Below, one piece after another: positions 42,281 to 52,512 of a stretch of 64,000 nucleotides of DNA. Source of the DNA: Maniola hyperantus. Taxonomy: Eukaryota > Arthropoda > Insecta > Lepidoptera > Nymphalidae. The stretch spans positions 9,012,720-9,076,719 of the forward strand of contig NC_048537.1 of the NCBI RefSeq assembly GCF_902806685.2, written 5' to 3'. Both the position numbers and the translations under genes were made by a program. Positions within the stretch are counted from its first letter, which is position 1. The number at the start of each line of letters is the position of its first letter. Below the pieces are notes generated by a model. The model saw only the letters and a program-made list of their open reading frames with translations. It did no database searches and was not told the DNA's origin.

Positions 42281-42328
42281 ATTTCTTACAAGAGGGGCTG
42301 TATTCCAGGCTGTTCAGGTTCACTGCAG
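42281..42328 (+). pseudogene. THAP-domain exon 1 fragment, copy 1 (start lost)
   Basis: It corresponds to the 16-codon fragment of copy 2, but the initiation codon is ATT. It encodes the start of a THAP zinc-finger, SYKRGCIPGC (C-x4-C signature), followed by GTTTGT. Confidence 0.6.
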
Positions 42329-42599
42329 GTTTGTAAATGCCATTGTAATACCGTCATATCTACTTTAATCCTTGAATGCAATTTTTATTAAATTCCTTGA
42401 ACTTGATGACAATATGGTTCACGCATAGGTTTTTCTTTAAGTATTGGGCGTTCCGATCCAGTGATAGATTCTCTTGACGATTCGAGAGCACCTATTTACA
42501 AGTTTATTTGAATAAAGAAGTAGGTATTTCTTTAGTTTTTCTAGACCAAATTCCTATCATGATCAGCACATCGCTGGCTCACTACAGAGCACGGGTCAC

Positions 42600-42820
42600 T
42601 TCTTAGAGTGAGAAGGGGTTTAGCCATAGTCTACCACACTGGCCATGTGCGGATTGGTAGACTTCACACCCTTTGATAACATTATGGAGAACTTTCAGGC
42701 ATGCAGGTTTCCTCACGATGTTTTCCTTCACCGTTAAAGCAAGTGATATTTAATTAGTTAAAACACACAACTCCGAAAAGTTAGAGGTGCATGCCCTAGA
42801 TTGAACCCCCGACCTCAGAT
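42600..42820 (-). repeat. tRNA-derived SINE (family B), 5' part lost
   Basis: Shared body landmarks GAGAAGGGGTTTAGCCATAGT and CAGGTTTCCTCACGATGTTTT, plus the B-box region GATTGAACCCCCGACCTC; the A-box head is deleted in this copy. Confidence 0.8.
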
Positions 42821-42909
42821 TAGATGTGATTAGATTAATTGAGTCAGATTTAGTGAACATGTTATGAACTTGTGACCATACTTAAGATACTCATATTTTT
42901 ACTTTTCAG

Positions 42910-43043
42910 GTTTAGAAAATGTCCTGCATGAATTTCCAAATCGTGCAAAAGATTTGGATCGTTTTATGACCTGGATTCATAATATTGATATCTTGAAACT
43001 AAACTACTCGGCACCAGACCCCAGTCTTCAGGCAACTTTATAA
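42910..43043 (+). pseudogene. THAP-domain exon 2 fragment, copy 1
   Basis: After the acceptor TTTTACTTTTCAG it encodes LENVLHEFPNRAKDLDRFMT then WIHNIDILKLNYSAPDPS and a stop at 43041. HEFPN...W is the His and Phe-Pro part of a THAP DNA-binding domain. Its required phase does not match exon 1 (which ends in phase 0), and two residues present in copy 2 (GG) are missing. Confidence 0.65.
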
Positions 43044-43129
43044 ACTGTTTTAGGATAAGGAAGAGTGATTAGGATTAATTTTGGTAAAAATAAAGATAAG
43101 AATCCAAATATTTCTATTATTTAAAAATA

Positions 43130-43225
43130 TGTGTTCAGATTAATTATTATAGATTTTTTTTTAATTTACATGATATGTTAAATTGTAAGGGAGTCAAATA
43201 TTAATAAATAATTAATCTGAACACA
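43130..43225. repeat. Small TIR element (19-bp perfect TIRs), copy 1
   Basis: TGTGTTCAGATTAATTATT at 43130-43148 is the exact reverse complement of 43207-43225. The element is 96 bp and is present also in copy 2 (45050-45146), so it was inserted before the duplication. Confidence 0.85.
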
Positions 43226-44112
43226 ATCCTACCTTCCATAGCAGTCCTATATGTATAGGTATGAACCTATAAAGCAGTCTATATATATAGGTAGGTATGT
43301 ACATATTATAAATATTAGTTCCGTTCGTCAGATACAGATGGCGCTACTAAGCTGTTGCCACTATTAGCTCGCGAGATAGTACTCTATTTCCATATGTTAA
43401 AAGTACTCTGTGGTTCTAAGATTGATGACCCTGGTGGTAGTCATAGATAATATGTGGTAGTCAGGGTCATCAATCTTAGTACAAATAGCATGGTACTTCA
43501 ATTCATTTAGTACCAAAAGGCAATAGCAGACCGCGCTACTGTGACTGGACAAATTCGATATATTATTCTGTGGTCAAGGCATCCCATGTTTAATTTTTCT
43601 ACCAAATTGGTAGTTTAGTTTACATTGACATATTTGTATTTTAAAGCAAAAAAATATTCTCTAACCATTAATTTCTATTTACCAATATTTTATTTGGTTC
43701 TACCTTTGGTATGTATCATTGATTTAATAAATATTCTTCATAATAAAATTGTCAGACAATTTTTTGCTATTGATATGGTAGAAATCAGAAATTGGGCAAA
43801 CAACCCCTTCTGGTCTGTGCTGGCGGTCGTAATTATTTTCTGATTTTACTATTTTTAATACCTACCTTTTGTGACTATTTAAAGTTGTTAGTGATTTCAC
43901 GCTACGTTTAGCAAACCAGTGAAGCCAACCCACGCTAAGTAAGCTGTCAGAGATGACCAAAGAAATTTTAAGTTTTCCATATCCATGTTTGAAACAGAGA
44001 CTTCCAGTGTTTTGAGACAGGACTCCAGTGTTTTGAGACAGAGCTCCAGTGTTTATTTTCGAGACAGGACTCCAGTATAGTTTTAGTTAGGTACTAGTTA
44101 AGTATAGTGAAC

Positions 44113-44160
44113 ATGTCTTACAAGAGGGGCTGTATTCCAGGCTGTTCACATTCACTGCAG
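44113..44160 (+). pseudogene. THAP-domain exon 1, copy 2 (ATG present)
   Basis: ATG opens 16 codons, MSYKRGCIPGCSHSLQ, followed by GTTTGT, a weak donor. C-x4-C-x is the start of a THAP domain (C2CH zinc finger, DNA-binding; used by P-element transposases and host THAP proteins). If spliced straight to exon 2 the phase does not match, so either an exon is missing or the gene is dead. Confidence 0.55.
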
Positions 44161-44394
44161 GTTTGTAAATGCCATTATCTACTTTAATCCTTGAATGCAA
44201 TTTTTATTACATTCCTTGAACTTGATGACAATAATATGGTTCACGCATAGGTTTCCGATCCAGTGATAGATTCTCTTGACGATTCGAAAGCACCTATTTA
44301 AAAGTTTATTTGAATAAAGAAGTAGGTATTTCTTTAGTTTTTCTAGACCAAATTCCTATCATGATCAACCCATCGCTGGCTCACTGCAGAGCAT

Positions 44395-44662
44395 GGGTCA
44401 TCTCTCAGAGTGAGAAGGGGTTTAGCCATAGTCTACCACACTGGCCATGTGCGGATTGGTAGACTTCACACCCTTTGATAACATTATGGAGAACTCTCAG
44501 GCGTGCAGGTTTCCTCACGATGTTTTCCTTCACCGTTAAAGCAAGTGATATTTAATTAATTAAAACACACATAACTCCGAAAAGTTAGAGGTGTGTGCCC
44601 TGTATTGAACCCCCAACCTCAGATTAGAAGGTGGACGTCCTAACCACTAGGCTATCACAGCT
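44395..44662 (-). repeat. tRNA-derived SINE (family B), nearly complete
   Basis: It has GTGAGAAGGGGTTTAGCC, CATGTGCGGATTGGTAGAC, the reversed B box TATTGAACCCCCAACCTCAG and the A-box head GTGGACGTCCTAACCACTAG. Confidence 0.85.
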
Positions 44663-44819
44663 TGACAAGGTATATTGTATCTTAAACTTTAAAGTGTGTT
44701 AAAGCAGATTACTGATGAATTTTGTAAAAGGCTTCTACAGAAATGTGAATTGAGTCAGATTTAGTGAACATGTTATGAACTTGTGACCATACTAAGATAC
44801 TCGTATTTTTACTTTTCAG

Positions 44820-44992
44820 GTATAGAAAATGTCCTGCATGAATTTCAAAATCTTGCAAAAGATTTGGATCGTTTTATGACCTGGATTCATAATATTGGTG
44901 GGGATATCTTGAAATTAAACTACTCGGCACCAGACCCCAGTCCTCAGGGAACTTTATCAACTGTTTTTATTAGGATAAGGAAGAGTGATTAG
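44820..44992 (+). pseudogene. THAP-domain exon 2, copy 2
   Basis: It opens after ACTTTTCAG with IENVLHEFQNLAKDLDRFMT and WIHNIGGDILKLNYSAPDPS, then STVFIRIRKSD and a stop. It keeps the THAP spacing His-x-Phe...Trp, but the Pro of HEFP is changed to Gln and the later AVPTIF box is absent. The protein would be under 80 aa. Probably a non-functional gene piece. Confidence 0.6.
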
Positions 44993-45049
44993 GATTAATT
45001 TTGGTAAAAATAAAGATTAGAATCCAAAAATTTCTATTATTTAAAAATA

Positions 45050-45146
45050 TGTGTTCAGATTAATTATTATAGATTTTTTTTTAAATTTACATGATATGTT
45101 AAATTGTAAGGGAGTCAAATATTAATAAATAATTAATCTGAACACA
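45050..45146. repeat. Small TIR element (19-bp perfect TIRs), copy 2
   Basis: Same termini as 43130-43225, with arms 45050-45068 and 45128-45146. Confidence 0.85.
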
Positions 45147-45442
45147 ATCCAACCTTCCATAGCAGTCCTATATGTATGTATTATATGTATAGGTATGAAC
45201 CTATAAAGCAGTCTATATATATATAGGTAGGTATGTATATATTATAAATATTAGTTCCGTTCGTCAGATACAGATGGCGCTACTAAGCTGTTGCCACTAT
45301 TAGCTCGCGAGATATAGTACCTACTCTATTTCCTTATGTAAAAAGTACTCTGTGGTGGTAGTGTTGAGAAAGTTTAAGTTTCCTGCTTTTATTTCCTGTT
45401 TCATTGTAATTTGTAAAATTATTAGGTAACTAAATACTAATT

Positions 45443-45707
45443 ATGATTTGTAGAAAATGCGATGCGTTGGCGACTATACTTATAAGGAAGGAATACTGGT
45501 ATTGTAATACCTGCTTTACAACTAACACAAATCATAAGTTTCGAGCATGCCTTGGTAAAAGTAAAACAATATCATCAAATGAGAAAGTGTTGATCTGTTT
45601 ATCAGGTGGTGCAGAATCCACCGTATTACTGGACTTAGTTCATAGCGGTATTACCTTAAATGGCACCAAAAAATTAAGGATTATTCCTTTTTTTTTGCAT
45701 ATTATTG
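45443..45707 (+). CDS. Ctu2: CTU2 exon 1
   Basis: It runs from the ATG (MICRKCDAL) to LRIIPFFLHII plus one base at donor TTG|GTAAGC. It holds the N-terminal double CxxC and the SGG loop. Few bases separate it from the upstream duplicated block, so the promoter may lie in or next to that repeat. Confidence 0.93.
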
Positions 45708-48700
45708 GTAAGCTATTTTTGATCTCTTGTACTTACCTACTTCATATTTAGACAATTTTTAACATTTCTATCTTACCCATAGTATCTACCGGCCCAGCAG
45801 ATTAGATGACTACTTACCTTGTAAATACCTATATTAAGATGCAGTCAGGCTTAAGTCTGCACTGACTAATCACTCAGTAACCCAATAATGCCATTTCATG
45901 CGGAGCTAGTCTCATAGTAAGAGTAGAGGTGCTTTAGCAAATTCATAAGAATAATTATTATTTTTAGAAACCACTACAGAGGAAGGCACAAAGAAAGCTA
46001 ATTTTACTATGGAACAATGTAAACAGTATAATTTTAATCTCTATGTGATTAATATAGAGGATTATTATTCCACAAATAATAATATACTATCAAACCCCAA
46101 TACAATACCAAAGACAAAGTCGAAGATCGTTAATAATATAAGGTTGAACGTTTCTCCTTCAATTTATCATGATTTAGTAATAAAAATAAAAAGACACTTA
46201 TTTCTTAGAATTGCTAAAGAATTAAACTGTAAGATTGTTTTTACTGCTGAAACCACCACACAACTAGCAAAGAGGTTGCTGTCTAATCTTGCACTTGGAC
46301 GAGGGTCACAAGTAGAAAATGATATTGTAAGTACCTATGTGTAATACAATATAATCACATTATAATGATTACCGTTTAAATTATAAAATGATTGTTTTAC
46401 TTTATTTATGTTGTGTTTATGTCTAGGGATTTGCTGATCAAAGAGATAAATCTGTCAGAATATTAAGGCCTATGAAAGATATAATGAATGAGGAAATTGA
46501 TTACTTTGTAAAAGTCAAACAACTGAGTTACGTTCATGACTACAGTAATACAAAAATTGGTCTACAGTCAGTGATCAATAACTTTGTTGTGGATCTTCAA
46601 GACAATAATTATCCTTCTACTATATTTACTGTGTGTAAAATTGCTGATAAAATTGGATCAAATGAAAATACTACTGATGTGAAAAATTGTACATTATGCC
46701 AGGTACCTTACAAATTTTAATCTCAATGATTACTTTTAAAAATAAACATAAGAATTTCAATGTTCTGCTTTAAGCAGATTCTCTAATTAAGGACATTGTG
46801 TACAAGGAACATTGTGAAAAGGATGGTTACATACAAGAGATGAAAACTGAATGCTCTGAGGTGGTCACATTAGCATTATTGACAGTAGAAGCGAGGTCAC
46901 TGAGTCTACTTGAGTTAATTGCACTTGTACACAAGGGGGGGGGGGCATGGGGGTCATGACCCCCCCCTGGGCTGCGTCCAGGACCTAGGTGGACCACTAA
47001 TTAAAATTGTTAAACATAATGTTTTTTATATTTTTATATTCCTAGATTTTATGTAAGTTCCTTCAATACTAATTCAATTTAATATAATATTTTGTATGAT
47101 GGCAAAAACATTATGTTCTTGCGAACAAACGCATCCAAAATTTGAATTTTACCGCGCCACCGCTACCTTTCATCGAGATGTCACATTTCGTGTGACGTTC
47201 TTCAATGATTGAAGAACATCACACGGCACTTGCCCAGGGCCCACGATCGATTGGGGCCCAGTAGTCCCTGCCAGATCACCAAACTATAACAGACCAACCG
47301 ATATTTTAATACCCAAAAACATATTTATTTCGATAAAATCAACGGTCAAATTCCCGACAGTAAAAACCTCTAAAAGTAAAAAATAATATGTATTATATAC
47401 CTATAATGTATTGGTCGGATTGGTCCTTTACGTTTATTATTTATAGTAAAGTTTTTATTATCCAAGCGCTCGTTGCATCTGGGAACCCCTAAAGATAATA
47501 GAACTATTCTTTATACAACAGATGACTTTATAGTTTTTATTACAAAATTTCTGCCATTTATCTATATCGTTATACAATATTTCTGACATTTATCTTTTCT
47601 TTTTTTGTAAATAATGTCATAAATATTGCGCTCGCTTCGCTCGCACGTTCTGTTCACTGCGATTAAAAATCCCTTCCGAGATGCAAGCTATCACTGAGTA
47701 GTACCTACCTACCTACATTTGGCCGTGAAAAAGTACCTTACAAGATGACAGACAGACAGAAAATTCCGCGCTCGCTTCGCTCGCGCTTTTGCTCTGTATT
47801 AGTTGTTGCCCGCCCGCAACCTTGTCCGCATTGATTTAGGTTTTCAAAAACCGTAGGAACTCTTTGATTTTCCGCATAAAAAATGTATGCAGGTTTCCGG
47901 GATGAAAGCTTTCTCTGTGTACTACCTGGTCAAAAAGATAGACCGTCAAATGGTAACAGATAAGTAGATAGAGACGCTTTCGCATTTATAATATTAGTAG
48001 CTACCTTATGATTTTTTTCGTAAATATATGAAAAATTTCGCGCTCGCTTCGCTCGCGCTTTTACTTTATATTGGTTGATGCCCGCAACTTCGTCCACATA
48101 GATTTATTTTTTTAAAATTTCCGTGAGAACCCTTTAACTTTCCGGGATAAAAAGCCGTTTCCGAGTGTAAACTATCTCTGAATAGTACCAAATTTTGATT
48201 TAGAATATGGACTTTGAAACGATAACAGATAGATAGAAACATTCGCATTTATAATACGTCTAGAACGTGACTTATCTGCTTTCTTTGCCTATTCCAAGAA
48301 AATAGTACCTACTCTGTCAAGATCATAGGGGCCCCGTTATTCTAATGTGCCCAGGGCCTCCAATAGGTTAAAGATGGCCCTGCGTGCGGGTGTGCGGGGC
48401 GTCCCCCCCAACCCCCGCTCGTCATACCCCGATTACCAACTCGACCTGTCGCAAGAGGTCGAGATGTTGTGACTTGACCACGACTATGTGACCCCCCCCT
48501 GGCACCAAAGCTGGATCCGCCCTTGCTTGTACATCTGTTTGTCTGTCAGAGCCTTTGAATTACTGAAAATAATTACTCCAATGTTAAACATATGATGTAA
48601 AGTGATGGCTGCGCCGAATATTGTATAAAAAATATGAAAAGCTATTAGAAACTGAAACTTGTGTATAAGTTCAGTTTCACAATAAATAATAGTGAAGTTG

Positions 48701-49316
48701 AACTTCTTACGTTCACTCTCAGCATTTTAACAGGCGAATGTCTCCAATCTTACTCTAACTCTTAGGCTCTTTTCACGTATAATGTTAAAAGTTAAGATCT
48801 ATGGAATACCGCGAGGTCTTAGTTTAGGGTGAACTACTAGTTAAACTGGTAGCAGAAGGAAGACGGTGGGTAGTGGGTTCAGAGCATACACACTTCAAAT
48901 GCAGGGTAAATAAATGGCTTTGCATTTATTGTAGAGGCACAGACAGGAACTTCAGAGCATTCAAGCAGTGTGGTGTTGTCTATTTTATCCTACTAACACT
49001 TTTTTGAACTAGCCAATTCTTAGTTTTACAGATTTGTGTACTACTATGTACTCTTACTAGAGGGGGCCCATTAGACTAATTGTTGGGCTATTTTCAGAGC
49101 AACATTACATTGCAGAGTGGCAATTTAACTGCTGTTGAGGCTACAATATTTTCACGAAAAATGTGTTTTAAACAAGCTGATGCACATGATAAAATTGAAG
49201 TAACGCAGAATATAAGTGAAGATAAAAATCCTATGTTTCCAAGTATATATGAAACATTATGTTATGGTTGCAGTAGAAATTATTCTGAGTTAGATATTTG
49301 TAAAATTCCTCATTGA
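45443..49316 (+). CDS. Ctu2: Cytoplasmic tRNA 2-thiolation protein 2 (CTU2/NCS2), complete, 4 exons
   Basis: CTU2 partners with CTU1 in the cytosol to 2-thiolate the wobble uridine (mcm5s2U34) of Lys, Glu and Gln tRNAs, after sulphur transfer by URM1. Coding exons are 45443-45707, 45968-46326, 46427-46702 and 49098-49316. The phases (1, 0, 0) join and give 372 aa, close to the family size. The N-terminus has C3-x2-C6...C21-x2-C24 and TNTNHKFRACLGKSK, typical of the family. The PP-loop-like CLSGGAEST (residues 52-60) is degenerate, as in other CTU2 proteins, which are thought not to be the catalytic subunit. RHLFLRIAKELNCKIVFTAE and TTTQLAKRLLSNLALGRGSQ follow. A C-terminal pair of CxxC motifs (CTLC, CYGC) may bind zinc. 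AATAAA lies 13 bases past the stop, at 49329. The last intron holds a ~1.6-kb transposon. Confidence 0.93.
45968..46326 (+). CDS. Ctu2: CTU2 exon 2
   Basis: The acceptor is TATTTTTAG; two bases complete a Glu codon and the exon then reads TTTEEGTKKANFTMEQCKQY. It ends VENDI at ATT|GTAAGT. It contains the conserved TTQLAKRLLSNLALGRG segment of the Ncs2 family. Confidence 0.95.
46427..46702 (+). CDS. Ctu2: CTU2 exon 3
   Basis: The acceptor is TGTCTAG; the exon encodes GFADQRDKSVRILRPMKDIM and ends NCTLCQ at CAG|GTACCT (92 codons, phase 0). RPM-D/E is the conserved box of this family. Confidence 0.95.
47798..47998 (+). repeat. Family 3 element nested in the hAT-like insertion
   Basis: TTAGTTGTTGCCCGCCCGCAA at the start and ACGCTTTCGCATTTATAATA at the end; diverged copy. 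Confidence 0.7.
48065..48258 (+). repeat. Second family 3 element nested in the hAT-like insertion
   Basis: TTGGTTGATGCCCGCAACTTC to AACATTCGCATTTATAATAC. Both this and the previous copy are directly preceded by CGCGCTCGCTTCGCTCGCGC, so they may be tandem duplicates. Confidence 0.7.
49098..49316 (+). CDS. Ctu2: CTU2 exon 4 (C-terminus)
   Basis: The acceptor is CTATTTTCAG; it reads SNITLQSGNLTAVEATIFSR and ends YSELDICKIPH with stop TGA at 49314-49316. ETLCYGCSRN is the conserved C-terminal cysteine motif of CTU2. A polyadenylation signal AATAAA is at 49329-49334. Confidence 0.92.
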   Translation, partial: SNITLQSGNLTAVEATIFSRKMCFKQADAHDKIEVTQNISEDKNPMFPSIYETLCYGCSRNYSELDICKIPH

Positions 49317-49334
49317 AGCGATTTTAATAATAAA

Positions 49335-49658
49335 GAGAATATTTAAAAGCTTTTTATTTATTAGGTTAGTTTGTTCAGGTATTATCATCCTGTCGAAATT
49401 GGAAACTGATTTATCGACTAGACTGCTTCCAATCGGATTGAATTGAAATATAAACATGTGTAGACTGGATGACAATATATTTTTCGTACCACTTGCTCAA
49501 AAAAGTGACATTCAATGCCACAAAAAGCGTACATAACAATAGTCATTTTTAATCTGTTAAAAACAGGGAAAGAAAATTGCACTGAATTTCATTCATCCCC
49601 TAGGGAGAGAATGTGATTTAAATTTGGAATACTTAGGTACCGAAATTAATACTGAACT
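49335..49658. other. 3' flank of CTU2, no gene seen
   Basis: AT-rich sequence; no coding exon or repeat landmark recognised. Confidence 0.45.
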
Positions 49659-49915
49659 TTTTTTTTTTTTTTTATTCAGATACAAGATAGCCCTTGACTG
49701 CAATCTCACCTAATGGTAAGTGACGATGCAGTCTAAGGTGGGAGCGGGCTAACCAGGAAGGAGTATGGCAATTTTTATTAAACCCATACACCTTTGGTTT
49801 CTACACGGCATCATACCGGAACGCTAAATTGCTTGGCGGCACGGCTTTGCCGGTAGGGTGGTAACTAGCCACGGCCGAGGCCTCCCACCAGACAGACAGA
49901 CTACATCTGTGTTTT
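49659..49915 (-). repeat. tRNA-derived SINE (family A), 5'-truncated
   Basis: A poly-T run (the A-tail in reverse) is followed by GCCCTTGACTGCAATCTCACC and ends CCACGGCCGAGGCCTCCCACC. The tRNA-like head is missing. Confidence 0.85.
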
Positions 49916-50639
49916 TTTTTAAATTACCAACATAAAGAATGTTTAACAAATCCAATTTAGACACAGCAAAAACCAAGAAGGTTTACACCATTGAGTTTGT
50001 ATATAAAGCATTATACATCTTTTTGAAAAAGGAATACGCATTTATTAGGCCGTATGAGATTGATGCCTTTGCTTTTCCGACAAAAAAATATTAGTCTAGG
50101 AATTTGCCGCGTTTTTGTTTTCTTCAAATACATAAACGTTAAGTTTATTTTAATTTATTTTTATAAATAAGTTAATGTTCTAAAAATACGTTTAATAATT
50201 AATGCTTATATCATATTATTATTGTGTTAATTTTTTCGCAAATGGTACGAAAAGTAGAGTATTTACCTCGGTGATAAAGCTGTCTTAGTCTTGGGTGAAC
50301 TTAAATCCCTCGCTTCGCTCGTGATTTAAGTTTTTAACACCCTCGCTACGCTCGGGAGTTAACCTCGAGTCCTTCGTTACGCTCGCGATTTAAATCGTCA
50401 CCCGCGACAGAACACACTGCTTTATCCCCTTGGTTAATAATCTACTAATGTTGGATGATCATGGCACGCTGTCTCAGTCAGCTGATGGTATGAGGTGGAT
50501 ATTTGAACTCTGATGGCAAATTGTCGCTAAGTTCCCAACTAACAACACCTATGTCAAAAGTAGCAATGTTACAGGAGAGCGAAACAAACTTGCTATTTCC
50601 TGAGGTTTGGATTGTTTGATGGATGTAGTGCTAATACTT
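49916..50639. other. No gene seen; TCGCTTCGCTCG motif cluster
   Basis: Positions ~50300-50410 hold three modules of the type CCCTCGCTTCGCTCG flanked by TTAAATC/GATTTAA inverted pairs. Otherwise AT-rich with no landmark. Confidence 0.45.
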
Positions 50640-50830
50640 TTTACGGTTCCGTACCTGAAAAGGAACCCTTATTGGATCGTTTGGATTGTTGTTTGCCTGT
50701 CTATCGTGTCTGTCAAGAAAACCTATACGGTACTTCCCGTTGACCTAGAATCATGAAATTTGGTAGGTTTTTTAGCACAAGTAAAGGAAAATATCCGAAA
50801 ACCGTGAATTTGTGGCCACAAAAATTAAAA
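50640..50830 (-). repeat. Family 1 element, first part (split copy)
   Basis: It starts TTACGGTTCCGTACCTGAAAA and passes GTACTTCCCGTTGACCTAGA to CCGTGAATTTGTGGCCACAA. The remainder appears at 52513-52661, separated by LINE sequence and other DNA. Confidence 0.75.
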
Positions 50831-50839
50831 TGTGTGCGA

Positions 50840-51795
50840 CAGGGTCTTCTCCGATTGGCCGAAGGCCCGGGCCTCGAGGCGTAGCCTCCTTACCCGGGCA
50901 GGGCGCGGGGTATCCCGCCGTCAGGGGAGGGGGGGGGGGGTCATGTTACCCCGGTTTTGGCATTCTAGCCGGAATTTCACCAGCTAGGGCCCGCCATCTT
51001 GGCTTGGGGCCTCGTGGCCTGGTTGTGTTCCCCGCGCTGCGGGCGATAGATTCGCCATCGCGCACGGGGGTGGCGTCTGGTCCGGTGTTGATCTCCGCGC
51101 TACGGACGATAGGCTGGCCATCGCGCGCGGAGATAGTGTCATATCCGGTGGGTCTCGCGTCGTCATCATCATCGCTAGGATCGCCTGCGTGCCACGCTAG
51201 TGGTGGCGATCGTAGGAATTCCCGAGGCAGAGGACACCCGGTCGGTGGTCGAATGGTCAGCGGAGCGATGCCGTGAAGGTGTGTGTAGGTCCGTTGTCCG
51301 CGCGCGCAAACATGCGCCGCGCAAGTGTACGGACGTACTCCTCCACGGTGGGCGTCTTGAGGTCGCGATGAATGACATCATTCCTCACGTACCTCGGCGC
51401 TCCTACGATCATGCGTAGGCACTTGTTCTGCTCGACTTGTAAGCGGCTCTTCTGGTGCTCTAAATACTGAACAGAGAGCATACCAAGCAGGAGCCGCGTA
51501 CGTCAGACGTGAGCGGACATAGGCTCCGTAGATCCGGAGCTTGGTCTAAAAGTGAGAGGCTTGAGGATGGATCGTGAGGATCTCGTACAGCATCGACGTG
51601 GCAGCCTTGGCGTGATTCACAGTGGGGATCATGCTCAGGCATTGTCGATGCGACACCCCAAGTAGCACACCGAAGTCTGCCACTCTATGCCCTGCCCTCG
51701 CAGTTGGAGCTGACGTAAAGGCTTCCGGATGCCGAACAGGATCGCGGCAGTCTTCCCCACGTTGACTGCCATTCTCCACTTGTCCAAAATTTGTT
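50840..51795 (-). mobile_element. Jockey-like LINE 3' fragment with GC-rich tail
   Basis: Minus-strand frames give the end of a reverse transcriptase: GIEWQTSVCYLGC, then LSMIPTVNHAKAATSMLYEI, and in another frame SVQYLEHQKSRLQVEQNKCL and IVGAPRYVRNDVIHRDLKTP, TVEEYVRTLARRMFARADN. LQ-x-x-QNK-x-LR-x-I-x-GAP-x-YVRN is a hallmark of jockey-clade elements. At least one frameshift separates the pieces and the catalytic YxDD is absent. The GC-rich downstream part (50840-51180) holds a duplicated ~42-bp block, CCGCGCTGCGGGCGATAG and CCGCGCTACGGACGATAG. Confidence 0.8.
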
Positions 51796-52512
51796 CACGA
51801 TTAAATAATTAATTTACTAAATCACATGTAGATGGCGCCGTCCGTCATTAACTTGCAGAGGTGTACATAAAAGTGTTATATCTTGTACAATGGTATGGAA
51901 CATACAGACAGACATAAATTCCAAAAAAAATTGTTTCGGTGCATATATCAATAATGTTTCCCACGATTAAATTCTTTAAAATATATTTAATGTACAGACA
52001 TCGTCCAGATACAGTTTTATTATAATTTATGTATTAACTAGCGACCCGCCCCGGCTTCGTATGGGTGCAACTGCAATGTGGATACTAATGTGGTGTCAGT
52101 GAAGAGTGATTAATAATAATCCACACTTCCATATTAATATTGTAATGCGACCACTGCCGCCGCCTGTCTAGTTTTGTTGCGCGTCGTTAGTTTTAATTTT
52201 ACGATATTTCATATTATTTAAATTTTGTGATATCTCCTAAAAATAACTCTAAATTAAATGATGTAAAGGGCAATTTTAGTCTAAATTGAATAGGTACTTT
52301 AGATGATCAACTATTTTATTTTGATAAGATTATTAGTATAGTACGATTCAAACTTAAATGCGCCCCCCTGACGTTTGCGCACGTTGCGCAGAACACACAT
52401 TTTGGGTGTCCGAGGTAGCGGGGAGGGTAACTGCGCACGTGTCGCAACTTCACGCAGACGCAGTAAAAACACCTTCGAAAGCAAGGCTTTCGGATCACAT
52501 TTTAAAATTATA
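51796..52512. other. No gene seen
   Basis: It contains a fragment ACTAGCGACCCGCCCCGGCTT (52039) shared with ~5333, and otherwise AT-rich DNA. A GC-richer stretch at 52360-52450 is not coding by any motif I recognise. Confidence 0.4.

Larger units (their letters stand above)
41650..43413. repeat. Direct segmental duplication, copy 1 (~1.76 kb)
   Basis: It runs from GGGTCATCAATCTTAG to GTTAAAAGTACTCTGTGG. It matches copy 2 (43464-45356) along its length. It contains THAP-domain exon fragments, a SINE B copy and a small TIR element in the same order. It lacks a ~110-bp block after the SINE that copy 2 retains, and it has lost the ATG of the THAP fragment. Confidence 0.9.
43464..45356. repeat. 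Direct segmental duplication, copy 2 (~1.89 kb)
   Basis: Same order of parts as copy 1, starting GGGTCATCAATCTTAG and ending GTAAAAAGTACTCTGTGG just 87 bp before the CTU2 start codon. Copy 2 is the less damaged. It keeps the THAP ATG and the SINE head. Confidence 0.9.
46932..48525. mobile_element. hAT-like nonautonomous element in CTU2 intron 3, 8-bp target duplication
   Basis: Identical 8-bp flanks CTTGTACA lie at 46924-46931 and 48526-48533. The termini CAAGGGGGG and CCGCCCTTG are inverted repeats with one mismatch, and GGATCCGCCC...G is a terminus style I associate with hAT elements. The ~1.6-kb interior has no transposase frame. It carries poly-G/C runs, a GTGTGACGTTCTTCAA hairpin at ~47191-47224 and two family 3 copies. 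Confidence 0.75.

Noticed and set aside
46936..46970. Poly-G/poly-C run as a G-quadruplex regulator of CTU2
   Set aside because: It is the terminal part of the hAT-like insertion; nothing ties it to CTU2 regulation.
50812..51276. 154-codon GC-rich plus frame
   Set aside because: It is antisense to the 3' tail of the jockey-like LINE and contains a duplicated GC block; no domain.
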